DNA from: Actinomycetes bacterium
GTDB lineage: Bacteria; Actinomycetota; Aquicultoria; Aquicultorales; Aquicultoraceae
Assembly (NCBI GenBank): GCA_021794835.1
Contig: JAJYQA010000029.1
Coordinates: 62,001 to 126,000 of the forward strand
Length of the DNA stretch: 64,000 nt
Reading direction: 5' to 3'
Shown: positions 1-9,295 of the stretch, one piece after another
How the letters are laid out: each line of letters opens with the position of its first letter
How positions within the stretch are numbered: position 1 is the stretch's first letter
Notes under the pieces: generated by a model
Told to the model about the DNA's origin: nothing
Databases searched by the model: none
What the model saw: only the letters and a program-made list of their open reading frames with translations
Made by a program: the position numbers and the translations under genes

Positions 1-312
1 ACAGCGATTGCGCGCCATCACTCGGGACGCACTTCAACGGTGCGTGAATTCAAGCTTGTAAAAGAGGCTAACCAGATTGCCGCCGGACTATTAAAGCATG
101 AGGCGATTAAATTGCGAATGCCGGCAAATACGCTTGAGTGTGAGCAGTTTTCCAGATACTTATTGATCGACCCGCAACTGCATGAGCACGAACCATTTCT
201 ACCACTTTACTGGTTTTTTGTGCGGCTAATACGCTTAAGCGATCAAACTGCAACTAAGGAGGTGAATAAACTTGCAAGTTTATATACAGAAAGAGACAGG
301 AACGTATGCTGA
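1..312 (+). CDS. Cas3/Cas3''-type protein, C-terminal fragment
   Basis: The reading frame is open from base 1 and ends at 310-312, so only the last 103 residues are present. The first residues read TAIARHHSGRTST; an A-I-A-x-H-H-S element near the end of an HD domain is typical of the Cas3 HD nuclease that degrades target DNA in type I CRISPR systems. The rest is helical and contains no helicase motif. It overlaps the start of the cas8-like gene by about 40 bases and is therefore probably co-transcribed with it. It could be a stand-alone Cas3'' or a Cas3 with a C-terminal HD domain; the missing upstream part decides. Confidence 0.55.
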   Translation, partial: TAIARHHSGRTSTVREFKLVKEANQIAAGLLKHEAIKLRMPANTLECEQFSRYLLIDPQLHEHEPFLPLYWFFVRLIRLSDQTATKEVNKLASLYTERDRNVC

Positions 313-1924
313 TACCTTAAAGGCCGTCGGTCTTGCCGATTTGCTTAGGGAAGTGACAAGTCAGGATGTGCGGATTCGGAACGTGGGTTCTCATTTTGAA
401 ATAGAGGGTGCTAACCCGCCGCCAGTAGAATCCTGGCATGCAATAACGCCCGGCTATCCATATATTCTAGATGCCAAAGATAAAGATATCCCACAAGGAA
501 AAGTTTTGGATTACGAACGCGAGAAGGAAAAAGTCAAAATTTTAAGGGAGTTTCGGCAGGCAACCGGCAAGAAGGGTGAGAAAGTCAAGGCTGCTCTAAA
601 AGAACAGAGCTTGAGTGCCCCGGAGCAGCCCGATAAAGAATACCAAATGGCATTGTTTCTAGCTATGATGCGTAAGGGCTGGTCGAGTGATAAGCAGCTT
701 TATCGATGGATAATGGACAATCAGGATTCGGCGAAGGCTCAAGCTGCGAAGTTGCTGGGATTGAATGCAGGTATAGCTGAGGATAATTTTCCTGCGATAA
801 GCAACAGCCAGGTTTTTAATCCGATTGCCGGTAAAGGCGTACACAGACCAAAACCCGATTCGGCATCACCAAGTTCGATAAGCAAAGCAATTATTGATGG
901 CAGTAACGAATGGCTAAAGTTCAGAGGTGCATACAAGGCGATGCTGCCCTATAGGGCCGGCGATGATTTTAAAGTTTTTGTGATCGAACCGGGTGATATA
1001 AGCATGGATGCAATCGGCCGACTTCGCAGCGAGATGCTTGCTCTTTCGCTATACGGAAATCTGCGTTTGGATATCGACACCTCTTTGAGGCTGCTTCAGA
1101 TTCTCATTATGAATTCGGATGCATTTGGACAGGGAATCAATCTTTTTGGACGCTTTCCTGCGCGGGTAGTGGCCGGTCTACACCAGGCATATTTTCAAAG
1201 CCTTGGAAACGCGGCTGCATTGATGAATTATGCCTTTATGCCTCTACCATCCTGGTTTGCCGTAACCGATCAAGAATCGGCAAATGCTTATCTTGAAATC
1301 ATTAAAGAACATGCGAGCGATAAAAATCGGGACGGCGAGACAGGTTGTCTACGAGTACTTAATGAAGACAATTCAGGAGACATACCGGTTTTACAATCAT
1401 ACCGCGAGTGGCTTTCAACTGGGTCGCTTGATACACTTTTGGATTTTTTGTCGCTGTTTGCTCTTAAAGTTGTGGAGCGGCGAGGTAGAAATGAGTGGGT
1501 TCGGGAATTTTCCGTTGAAGGTTTGAACGAATTATTGGGAAGGGGGTATAAGTTTGTGCTAGACATAATCACCAACGATGGCTTTAAAAACGTTGCAAGA
1601 GCGATTAGAAATGCGACTATTTACGCTTTGTCACTCAAGAGAAGAGAGGTGCATTTTGGGCTAGCCCAGGAATGGAAGCAAAAAATAAAGGGTGGAGCAA
1701 AAGAATTTGTGCCTGCACTTGCCAATTTTGTGCAGCGGTACAACTGGGAGTCCGAAAAGATCAAAGCCCATGTGGTGAAGCAAGAAGACCTTGACGCCGT
1801 AATAGGCCTGATCGATGAGCACGGGGCTGAGCTTGTTGGCATGTTGCTGCTTGCTTACGGCTATGCCAGAGCACCTAAGATTGAACAGGACGTTGAGAAA
1901 GGAGAGGTTTTAGTTGAAGCTTAA
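272..1924 (+). CDS. Cas8-like large subunit of a type I CRISPR effector
   Basis: This 550-residue protein is placed as the Cascade large subunit by context, between a Cas3/HD fragment and a cas7-cas5 pair. Its N-terminus (GTYADTLKAVGLADLLREV, about residues 9-27) resembles the start of Cas8 proteins of subtypes I-A/I-B. The C-terminal third is helix-rich and may supply small-subunit (Cas11-like) function, since no separate small subunit lies in this operon. The start is a TTG at 272, chosen because an AAGGAGG site lies at 257-263. It overlaps the next gene by 11 bases. The family-level call rests mostly on neighbours; the exact subtype (I-A versus a I-B variant) is not settled. Confidence 0.65.
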   Translation: MQVYIQKETGTYADTLKAVGLADLLREVTSQDVRIRNVGSHFEIEGANPPPVESWHAITPGYPYILDAKDKDIPQGKVLDYEREKEKVKILREFRQATGKKGEKVKAALKEQSLSAPEQPDKEYQMALFLAMMRKGWSSDKQLYRWIMDNQDSAKAQAAKLLGLNAGIAEDNFPAISNSQVFNPIAGKGVHRPKPDSASPSSISKAIIDGSNEWLKFRGAYKAMLPYRAGDDFKVFVIEPGDISMDAIGRLRSEMLALSLYGNLRLDIDTSLRLLQILIMNSDAFGQGINLFGRFPARVVAGLHQAYFQSLGNAAALMNYAFMPLPSWFAVTDQESANAYLEIIKEHASDKNRDGETGCLRVLNEDNSGDIPVLQSYREWLSTGSLDTLLDFLSLFALKVVERRGRNEWVREFSVEGLNELLGRGYKFVLDIITNDGFKNVARAIRNATIYALSLKRREVHFGLAQEWKQKIKGGAKEFVPALANFVQRYNWESEKIKAHVVKQEDLDAVIGLIDEHGAELVGMLLLAYGYARAPKIEQDVEKGEVLVEA

Positions 1925-2864
1925 ATCCCTGTCTATATCGGGTTTAGTCACTTTAGATATGCACGCTTTAAATAACGAAGGTTCCGAAGGAAACACTACG
2001 ATGACCAGAATGGTTGAGATTGTCGATGCCAACGGTAATCTTGTAACGGTAAACGCAGTCTCGGGTGATATGTTTAAGCATATCCAGGCGGAGTACCTTT
2101 TCAGTATCGCAAGCGAAGAAGAACTTCCGCTTTGTGGCGGTTGCAAGGTATTTAGTGCTAACCGTATTTGCATAGACGATGATTTTACAAACTCGTTTGA
2201 TAGAAATACAGATAATGCGTCGGTATTATCTAGCGCTATAAAGCGATGTGTTATTGATGACTGTGAAGGCATTCTTATAACCAACAACAATAAGTCGCTT
2301 GGTCGAAAGTCTTGTGTAGAGTTCGGTTGGCTTATCGGTATTCCAGAAACGACAAGAACAGAGGCATACTTTCATGCCAAATATGTTCCTGATAGCCGGG
2401 GTTCCGGCTCGGGTACGGGTGAGAATCTAGGTCAAAACATATTCCACAGGCCTGCTTCAAGTGGGCAGTATGCGGCAGTTGTCAATGTTGACCTTTACAA
2501 AGTTGGCAGAAACGACATAACGCTTGATTACGATGTAAGTGACGAAGAAAGGGAGGACAGAATTAAGGCGTTGCTGAAGAGCGTTTTATATACGTTTATA
2601 AAACCCTCGGGCGCACATAGGAATACTCAAAATCCTCATATCGTTGACTTCAAGGGAGTTGTCGTGACTTCGAAAAGCACCATTCCTGCACCGCTTGTTA
2701 GCGCTCTCAATCCTGAATTTATAGGCGAGATAAAAGGCATTGCAAATGCACTAAATATGCTCGCACCTGACTCAGTCGAGGTCTCGGAATTTGAAGGCCT
2801 AAAGGAATTTGCTGCTATTATGTCATCGCTTATATCCAGCCCGGATGCGCTGGTGATCGCGTAA
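1914..2864 (+). CDS. cas7: Cas7 family backbone protein (Cst2/DevR/Csa2-like)
   Basis: This 316-residue protein forms the crRNA-binding backbone of the type I surveillance complex. The N-terminus reads SISGLVTLDMHALNNEGSEG followed by NTTMTRMVEIV, the signature opening of the DevR/Csa2 Cas7 family (small beta-strand, then the N-E-G-x-x-G-N-x-T loop). The segment about residues 160-215 contains the glycine-rich region and a conserved VNVDLYKVGRN motif. Start is TTG 1914 with AGGAGA about ten bases upstream; it overlaps cas8 and its stop overlaps the cas5 ATG. Length fits the family's usual 300-330 residues. Confidence 0.85.
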   Translation: MKLKSLSISGLVTLDMHALNNEGSEGNTTMTRMVEIVDANGNLVTVNAVSGDMFKHIQAEYLFSIASEEELPLCGGCKVFSANRICIDDDFTNSFDRNTDNASVLSSAIKRCVIDDCEGILITNNNKSLGRKSCVEFGWLIGIPETTRTEAYFHAKYVPDSRGSGSGTGENLGQNIFHRPASSGQYAAVVNVDLYKVGRNDITLDYDVSDEEREDRIKALLKSVLYTFIKPSGAHRNTQNPHIVDFKGVVVTSKSTIPAPLVSALNPEFIGEIKGIANALNMLAPDSVEVSEFEGLKEFAAIMSSLISSPDALVIA

Positions 2865-3616
2865 TGGACGGAAGCGATAAGGCAGAGGCGAAAAATAAAG
2901 CGTGGTTACTTACGGTATATCGGCCTGTAAGTCTTTTTGCACTAAAGACCACGTATGCTACAAATAAAGGCGGTAAAACTTTGCTTGTTCCAACACCTTA
3001 TGCTATTAAACTAGCCCTGGTCGATGCCTGCTTTAGGGCCTATGGTCCTGAGGATGCCGAAGATAAGGCTCGCTATGTGTTCGATCAGGTAAAGGATAAA
3101 GCGATAAGGTTATTGCCGCCAGAACATTGTGTTGTTCAAAACACCTTCGTGAAAATAAAACAGGAATCAAGAGAAGGCGCAAAAGGAACTTTCGATTCTA
3201 CTGTGGCTTACCGAGAGTTCTGTTTTTTTGGGGGTGAATTGGTTATTGCTCTTAATATTGAAGGACTTGAGGATAAGTCTATCGACCTAATTGAAAACAG
3301 CTTAAAACACATAAACCATTTCGGTAAACGGGGCAGTTATTTCCAGTTTATCGAGTGCAAAAGAGTTACGGAGCTGCCATCCGGTTTTAGTTTACCAGAG
3401 GATGCGACAGATTTCAAACTAGGTGCTTATGGGGTTATGCAACCGCTCGATGATATAGGCGAAACGGATGAGTCGGACTTTTTCGATAGGATAAATTCCT
3501 ATAGCAATAAATCACTAACCCTTGGGAAACACCGCATACTCAAGAACACGTTTTTATCTTATCGTATGATTAGAAGTTCGAGAGATTATACGTATTATTC
3601 TAGGGTTAGTGTATGA
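2864..3616 (+). CDS. cas5: Cas5 family protein of the type I effector
   Basis: This 250-residue RAMP-fold protein would bind the 5' handle of the crRNA. Recognisable elements are the N-terminal TVYRPVSLFALKTTYATNK strand-loop, the LLVPTPYAIKLALVDA helix (residues about 41-57) and HINHFGKRGSYFQF (about 147-160), all characteristic of Cas5 of I-A/I-B-like systems. It starts with an ATG overlapping the cas7 stop, so the two are translationally coupled. It is the last gene of this operon; no cas6, cas1 or cas2 follows immediately. Confidence 0.8.
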   Translation: MDGSDKAEAKNKAWLLTVYRPVSLFALKTTYATNKGGKTLLVPTPYAIKLALVDACFRAYGPEDAEDKARYVFDQVKDKAIRLLPPEHCVVQNTFVKIKQESREGAKGTFDSTVAYREFCFFGGELVIALNIEGLEDKSIDLIENSLKHINHFGKRGSYFQFIECKRVTELPSGFSLPEDATDFKLGAYGVMQPLDDIGETDESDFFDRINSYSNKSLTLGKHRILKNTFLSYRMIRSSRDYTYYSRVSV

Positions 3617-3626
3617 ACATCCTATG

Positions 3627-3807
3627 ATCGTATATCAAACTCAACAAACCCATCCGTGAGCAAAAGCCAAACCCTCTACCCGACAGAAAAGCCCTTGATG
3701 ATATCGTCTTTGATATTCTTGGCTTGACTCAGGCGGAAAGGGACGAAGTTTACCTAGCTGTTTGCGAGCTGGTTAAAAATAGGCTTGATAAAGCCAGAAG
3801 CGTTTAG
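3627..3807 (+). pseudogene. C-terminal remnant of a SAM-dependent DNA methyltransferase
   Basis: After an in-frame TGA the frame reads about 60 residues ending with DRKALDDIVFDILGLTQAE, then RDEVYLAVCELVKNRLDKAR and SV. The D-R-x-x-L-D-D-x-V-F-D-x-L-G-L-T...E-R-x-E-V-Y-x-A-V...V-K-N-R-L tail is a common ending of Eco57I/PglX-like N6-adenine methyltransferases found in restriction or phage-defence loci. No start codon with a ribosome site and no catalytic NPPY region is present, so this is a decayed remnant, marking an earlier defence gene replaced during rearrangement of the island. Confidence 0.6.
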
Positions 3808-3832
3808 TTTATAAATATAGACTACAAGTGGC

Positions 3833-3862
3833 TTGTCAATAGTACGACGACTGAGCTATCAT
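3833..3862 (+). promoter_or_regulatory. Predicted promoter of the type III effector operon
   Basis: TTGTCA at 3833-3838 and TATCAT at 3857-3862 are separated by 18 bases, a good sigma-70 match, about 90 bases before the first cmr gene. The space to the gene is A/T rich with a small CAGTAGATACTGCTG inverted repeat. Confidence 0.45.
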
Positions 3863-3952
3863 AAAGAAAGCGGAAACCCTAATTTCGTATATTAAAAACA
3901 CAGTAGATACTGCTGTACTTTATTAGGTGTCGGTTAAAACAAAAGGACTGGC

Positions 3953-5035
3953 ATGAATAACGGACACACCATTGAAATCAAAATGCTTACGCCACTCTGG
4001 ACAGGCGGTGTAGATCGCAAATGCGATCGCTTGCATGAAACCGGAATCATCGGCTCAATGCGCTGGTGGTATGAAGCCATAGTGCGCGGATTGGGCGGTT
4101 ATGCTTGTGATCCTACCTCAAATGACCGCTGTGAACTATCTGGCAAAGAAAAAACTGATGAAGAACGCCGAAAAAAGCTCTGCCCAGCCTGCTGGCTTTT
4201 CGGCTGCGGTGGCTGGAAAAGAAGGTTTCGCCTCGATGTCTTCAGTGCCACTAAAGAGCCTTTTTCTCTATCATCGCTTTCCTATAAAAATCAAAGAGGT
4301 CAAGACGAGTTTAATCGCTGGTGGCTTAAGCAAGTTTTTAATAAGAACATTAATGATAATCTCCCTATTGGAGATGTTGAACTTAACATCTACCTTACTA
4401 AAGGGAGCGAGGGAGATGTCTTGGGCCAAATAAAAGCTTTGATTTCTGCTATGGAGCAAATAGGTGTGCTTGGCGCAAAGGGACAATATGGGTTCGGACA
4501 GTTTGAATGGGCGGAAAAGCAAAATATTCAAGATGCCCTTCGTACAATCAACGATTTTGTAAAAGTCGGTGGCTTTTTAACAAAAGAAAATGATGTGGAT
4601 TGGTATAGTTTAGAAAACTATTGGTTGTATGAATTATCACTTCCAGCTAGCAATCCACTGATTAAAAAGTTTGAGAATGCAAAATTAATAGGCTCAGCTA
4701 AAAAGCCTTTAATCTACCTACCAGTCTCTTTTGATATTCGATATAGGCTTCCTGATAACTATGGGTTGGGTCTTCGCCAAGCATACCGGCAAAACCATTC
4801 CAAGGAGCAAACACGCAAGGTATTTGGTACTCTGCTAGGCGAGAAACAAGGTAGCAGAATTTTTGTTAGCCATCTTTTTAAACGCAAGAAAGAAGATAGA
4901 AATTATAGCTTACGAGTATGGGGCTTTACAGAGGTTACTGCTGGTGATTTTTTAGGTAAAGAATTAGAACGCATGTTTGCATTAAAAGAAATACGAATGA
5001 AATACACTGGAGCGGTACTTACACGAGACATTTAG
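3953..5035 (+). CDS. cmr1: Cmr1-like RAMP protein of a type III CRISPR effector
   Basis: This 360-residue protein is the Cmr1-type Cas7 subunit expected at the 3' end of the crRNA in type III complexes. The N-terminus has the Cmr1 signature: LTPLWTGG (residues 11-18), then ETGIIGSMRWWYEAIVRGLG (29-48) and a cysteine cluster ending CPACWLFGCGGWKRRFRL. A later GVLGAKGQYGFGQFEW is the glycine-rich RAMP loop. Start ATG 3953 follows an AAAGGA site. It is the first gene of a six-gene operon on the same strand, with 11 bases to the next gene. Confidence 0.88.
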   Translation: MNNGHTIEIKMLTPLWTGGVDRKCDRLHETGIIGSMRWWYEAIVRGLGGYACDPTSNDRCELSGKEKTDEERRKKLCPACWLFGCGGWKRRFRLDVFSATKEPFSLSSLSYKNQRGQDEFNRWWLKQVFNKNINDNLPIGDVELNIYLTKGSEGDVLGQIKALISAMEQIGVLGAKGQYGFGQFEWAEKQNIQDALRTINDFVKVGGFLTKENDVDWYSLENYWLYELSLPASNPLIKKFENAKLIGSAKKPLIYLPVSFDIRYRLPDNYGLGLRQAYRQNHSKEQTRKVFGTLLGEKQGSRIFVSHLFKRKKEDRNYSLRVWGFTEVTAGDFLGKELERMFALKEIRMKYTGAVLTRDI

Positions 5036-5046
5036 TGTGAAATACT

Positions 5047-6087
5047 ATGACCTGCGACAAATATGCTTATTTGTTTCAAGAACAAAAGCGAGAGGATAAA
5101 ACTGATAAAACGATAGAAAATAAAATTGGCGATCTTTTGAGAGCCAAAAAAGATCTTGGCTTAGCCGGGGGCAATAAGAAAGAGAAGCAAAAAGAAGTTG
5201 ATAGAGCGTATGAAGAGTTGCTTGAGGTATTTCAACCTCATCTTGTCTACCACGATCTGCATTGGCAAAATAAACAAGCAGCCGATGATTTCCGCAATAA
5301 ATGGGCGCTATCAAAGGAGCCAAAGCAATTACCAGGCATTCCAAGTAACGCTATATGGACAACCATTGAAAAACCTCAAATAAATCTAAATATTCTTTCT
5401 TCATGTAGCATTTCTATCCAGTTTAAATTTACTCTTGCCAAATCGTATCTTTCTCGTGACGAAAATCTTTTTTACATAATCGATAATCCAGTGAGAAAGG
5501 ATAAAGTTTTTACTCGGCCGTATATAGCTGCGAGTAGTTGGAAGGGTAGTTTACGGGCAGCACTGTGGCAAACAGGTTACAAAGAAGATGATATGAAAAT
5601 AAGGCGACTTTTTGGGAACGAACGCGGAGTTGAACAGCAGGAAATGCTTCGCTCCGGGCGCCTGTTCTTTTACCCGACGTTTTTTGACAAAGTTGACCTT
5701 GAGGTTATAAATCCTCATGACCGCAAAAAACGGGTTGGCAAGAACCCGATTCTATTTGAATGTGTGCCTGAAGGAACATCTGGATATTTTACGTTGCTTT
5801 ATATTCCTTTTGATCTAGCAGGGAAAGATTTAGCAGAGATTAAGCAGCAGGTATCAGATGATTTAAAGATAGTCTGTGAGGGCATAGAGGCTATGCTAAC
5901 TATATACGGTTTTGGTGCCAAAACCTCTAGCGGTTTTGGCTTGGCAGAAGATGACATAACTGATGTTTGCATTAAAGCCTCGCAAAAAACAAAACCGCTT
6001 GAATTTGCACAAATGAAGCTTTCAGATTTGTGCAAAAATTTGCACGAAAAAGTGAAACAACTATTTAAGGACGATTGCAATGACTAA
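5047..6087 (+). CDS. Cmr6-like RAMP protein
   Basis: This 346-residue RAMP-superfamily protein has an N-terminal charged, mostly helical extension (about 110 residues, lysine rich), then the typical substrate-loop motif RPYIAASSWKGSLRAALW (about residues 157-174), followed by RRLFGNERG and a VINPHDRK element reminiscent of the D-x-x-N/T-P-H segment of Cmr6. The C-terminal IYGFGAKTSSGFGLAE (about 279-294) is the glycine-rich loop that contacts crRNA. It lies between cmr1 and cas10 and overlaps the cas10 start by 8 bases. The numbering as Cmr6 rather than another group-7 RAMP is tentative. Confidence 0.7.
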   Translation: MTCDKYAYLFQEQKREDKTDKTIENKIGDLLRAKKDLGLAGGNKKEKQKEVDRAYEELLEVFQPHLVYHDLHWQNKQAADDFRNKWALSKEPKQLPGIPSNAIWTTIEKPQINLNILSSCSISIQFKFTLAKSYLSRDENLFYIIDNPVRKDKVFTRPYIAASSWKGSLRAALWQTGYKEDDMKIRRLFGNERGVEQQEMLRSGRLFFYPTFFDKVDLEVINPHDRKKRVGKNPILFECVPEGTSGYFTLLYIPFDLAGKDLAEIKQQVSDDLKIVCEGIEAMLTIYGFGAKTSSGFGLAEDDITDVCIKASQKTKPLEFAQMKLSDLCKNLHEKVKQLFKDDCND

Positions 6088-9000
6088 AAGTCTTGAAATC
6101 CTAGCCCAAAATAGAGACGCCCTCCTTTTAGCTGAGGTGGCCGCGTGGTTGCATATGCTGGGTAAGTATCATAAAGAGTTTGTCGAGGGCAGCCATAGCC
6201 TCGATATAGAGATTCCGGGTGATTTGACCGACAATTTTCCACGCCTTGATAAATTGTTACGAAGTAATTGGCTAGGGAGCTTCTGGAAGTCGGTTCCAAT
6301 AAGTGAGCTAAAGACAGATAACCTATCGATTTATGATCTCATCCAGTACCACCGTGACAGAAAAGTGAGAAACCATCAAAGCGGGTTTCTTAAGTTGCTA
6401 TTTGATGCTCATGGTCGTGGCTCAGGCATTGATAAGGGCATATTAAAAAAGGATAGCTATGATAAGCAAGATAGCAAAGGAGATTACAGAGAAGTTCATT
6501 TAGCCTCCGCTTTCGGCTACGAGTCGAGCGCTATCGATCTTAGCGAGCTTGAGAATAAAAAATATCAGCTGTATCAATTTATTGACCAGCAATTACGTAG
6601 CTTAGAGAATTCACTAAATGTTAACCGTTCATGGGGTGATAATAATTGGCAACAATGGCGAAAGCCATTTGTGGCAAGGCTTGAAAGCGAATTCAAAACT
6701 ACCTGTGGCGATACACGTCGCCCTATTAACGATGTTTCTTTATGGGATCAGACTGCATCAACTGTTGCCTTCTTCAAAGCGGAATTGGCAGAAGTGCTTC
6801 TAACTAAATGGAAGGATCCGTTTGATCAGAATGGCAAGTTTAAATATCGTACGCTTCGTATTGCAGTTGATAGCACAAGTTTTCTCGCTCAATCATGCCG
6901 TGTAGGCGATATATTATCTCGAAAACGCATTCTTACTAAGGCGTTTGATAGAATTAAATTCTTAGTTGAAATAAAGTACCCACTTGGTCTTAAGGTCTAT
7001 AGCGACACTAATAGCATCATTTTTCTTGTGCCAGATATAAGCGACCTTTTAGAGCTTAAAGATGCTCAGAACAAAAAGCTGTTTCAACTACTTGAAATGG
7101 AGTTTTATGGCGGCGGTTTATTTGATGGCGAAATTACCCTTAGTATATCATTGAGCAAGGTAGGTTCTCGTAATGTTTTCTTTCTTGGTAGGCAAATTGC
7201 GAACTCTATAAAACCTCTATCACCCACAGCTTCCTTTTTAAAAGAAGCTTGGAAGGTTGCTGAAGATAAATGCTCTATCTGCCAGGTGAGGCCACAAGGA
7301 TATGGAGCGGATCTGATTGAAGATTACAAAAACAATGAAAGTTACTACAAGGACAAAGCCCAGAAACGCAAGATATGTTGTGTCTGCATGAATCGCCTAC
7401 AAGGTCGAAGTGAACATTGGGCTACTAACGAGCTCAATAAAACGATATGGGTTGATGAGGTTGCGGATACCAATGGGCGGGTTGCTTTGATCGCCGGCAA
7501 ATTTGATCTAAAACATTGGTTAAACGGAGAGCTTATTTCTACTTTTCGCAATCCAAAAGCTGATTGCGGCATAAATTTTACTCAACTTGTGCAAGATTTG
7601 AGTGAAGAGCCAAATACAGAACTTAAAGATTTAAAGGAATATAAAAAAATCGCCGAAACTCATGCAGAAACCATTCAGGGCTTAAAAGATTTTTTAATTA
7701 AAGATGAAGATCTTGGCGAACCTGAATTCTCCTTTATTCCCGATGATAAAAAACTTGCTCTAGCTGTCTGGCGCAAACCCCCGTCCTATGCTCGCATTAG
7801 GAGAGTTTGGGAAACCACACAGGATTTTTGGAAAGAGTCTGTAAAGGGCAAACTAAAAAATATTATTAGCACTATTGGGCCAAGATTGGTTATAACTGGT
7901 AATTTTAGGCAAGATAACCTTGGCGATTATCACGCTTATGACGTTGAACTTATTAAGGGCGTAGAGACAAGTTTCGTTTATGACAAAAATAACACTCGAT
8001 TTATCAATGTGTCTAACTTACGATATCTTGCCAAACGACTTAATCTTCAAGGAGACAAAGAAGAATTAACAGATGAAAAGGCAGCTCAAAAAATAGAGGA
8101 ATTTATAACGAGGGAATTTACCGAGAAAGGAATGCCGCTGGTTCTATTTGAGGAACTTACACAGAGCGGGAAACAGGTTAAGGCAGCAACTATAGAACAG
8201 TGCAAAGCCACCATAGAAAAACAGCATAATTATCTTCCGGTTATTTCTATTGCAACTGATCCGGTGCAATTCATTATATTAATTCCAGCAGATAAAGCTA
8301 TTGATTTAGTTAGCTATATAAAAACTGAATATGAAACTCAGTTCTCTAAAGTTATGAACCGCCTACCGCTTCATTTGAATATAGTTTTCTTTAACCGAAA
8401 GCAGCCAATATATGTAGCTCTAGATGCTGCTCGTCGAATGCTTGATCGAAAAAGTAAGCATGATGAGCTTTGGGAGGTTCAATCGATCAGTGAAGCTGAT
8501 GCAAAAGAATTATGTGCTCATTCAAATGGGCGTCTTAAAGGCCGCTGTAAACGTATTATGCTTAAGCGGCTTGATAATAGGCTCAATAAGACATGCAATA
8601 TTTTTGTTAGTTATGGCCTTGGTGATCCTAATAAAATAGACGCTTGGCATCCTTATTTCTTTGCTGAAGCGGAGGCTTTAGGAGAGAAAGCGTTAAGTCA
8701 GCGCGACCATTATTTTAGCTCTCCATTCTCGGATGGAGATGGCTATAAAGTGAAGGACTTGGTTCATGTTATTGATTTAAAAGCCGGGGATGAAATCTAC
8801 TACACCCCCTCAACCTTCGATTTCGAGTTTTTGGATGTTACAGCAAGGCGGTTTGAATTATTCTACGATGAAGAAAGCGGCATGAGACTACCAAAAGCCC
8901 ACGAAACTTACTCTACCCGACCTTTCTTGCTTGAAGATTTGGGTAATATTCAAAAGCTTTGGAAATTAGTGGCTGAAGATGAAAAAACTGCTATTACCAC

Positions 9001-9259
9001 TACTCAGCTTAAGCAAATAACAGAATTAATTGAAACAAAACGGCAAGACTGGCAAGTAAATGAGCCTGGCAACGGTACTTTAAGGCGATTTGCCGAGCAG
9101 GTTTTTCAGCGCTCTTTTGGCAAAAAATGGGATAAAATTTCGGATACTGATAAGGAGCATCTAATATCTTGGGCAACTTTGGGGCGATGGAAAGATTTAA
9201 TAGAACTTCAAATGCAAATTTTAAAGAAGAAGCCAAAGAAGGCTGGTAATAGCGGTTAG
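6080..9259 (+). CDS. cas10: Cas10-type large subunit, Csx11-like (type III-C), with degenerate HD and palm motifs
   Basis: At 1059 residues this is the largest effector gene and stands where Cas10 is expected. The N-terminus has a remnant HD domain: A-E-V-A-A-W-L-H25-M26-L-G-K29, where active Cas10 has H-D-x-G-K. A zinc ribbon is visible (CSIC at about residue 398, CCVC at about 432). The two palm-like regions read VYSDTNSIIFLVPD (about 308-321) and ISIATDPVQFIILIPADK (about 725-742), in the positions where cyclase palms carry D/GGDD; no GGDD is found anywhere. Size, motif loss and gene neighbours match the Csx11/MTH326 group described as subtype III-C, in which the cyclase is inactivated. 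It probably acts as a structural scaffold rather than a cyclic-oligoadenylate synthase; that is inferred, not shown. Confidence 0.75.
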   Translation: MTKSLEILAQNRDALLLAEVAAWLHMLGKYHKEFVEGSHSLDIEIPGDLTDNFPRLDKLLRSNWLGSFWKSVPISELKTDNLSIYDLIQYHRDRKVRNHQSGFLKLLFDAHGRGSGIDKGILKKDSYDKQDSKGDYREVHLASAFGYESSAIDLSELENKKYQLYQFIDQQLRSLENSLNVNRSWGDNNWQQWRKPFVARLESEFKTTCGDTRRPINDVSLWDQTASTVAFFKAELAEVLLTKWKDPFDQNGKFKYRTLRIAVDSTSFLAQSCRVGDILSRKRILTKAFDRIKFLVEIKYPLGLKVYSDTNSIIFLVPDISDLLELKDAQNKKLFQLLEMEFYGGGLFDGEITLSISLSKVGSRNVFFLGRQIANSIKPLSPTASFLKEAWKVAEDKCSICQVRPQGYGADLIEDYKNNESYYKDKAQKRKICCVCMNRLQGRSEHWATNELNKTIWVDEVADTNGRVALIAGKFDLKHWLNGELISTFRNPKADCGINFTQLVQDLSEEPNTELKDLKEYKKIAETHAETIQGLKDFLIKDEDLGEPEFSFIPDDKKLALAVWRKPPSYARIRRVWETTQDFWKESVKGKLKNIISTIGPRLVITGNFRQDNLGDYHAYDVELIKGVETSFVYDKNNTRFINVSNLRYLAKRLNLQGDKEELTDEKAAQKIEEFITREFTEKGMPLVLFEELTQSGKQVKAATIEQCKATIEKQHNYLPVISIATDPVQFIILIPADKAIDLVSYIKTEYETQFSKVMNRLPLHLNIVFFNRKQPIYVALDAARRMLDRKSKHDELWEVQSISEADAKELCAHSNGRLKGRCKRIMLKRLDNRLNKTCNIFVSYGLGDPNKIDAWHPYFFAEAEALGEKALSQRDHYFSSPFSDGDGYKVKDLVHVIDLKAGDEIYYTPSTFDFEFLDVTARRFELFYDEESGMRLPKAHETYSTRPFLLEDLGNIQKLWKLVAEDEKTAITTTQLKQITELIETKRQDWQVNEPGNGTLRRFAEQVFQRSFGKKWDKISDTDKEHLISWATLGRWKDLIELQMQILKKKPKKAGNSG

Positions 9260-9295
9260 ACAAATAAGAGAAATGAGAGTGCAGGGGTGCATGTT

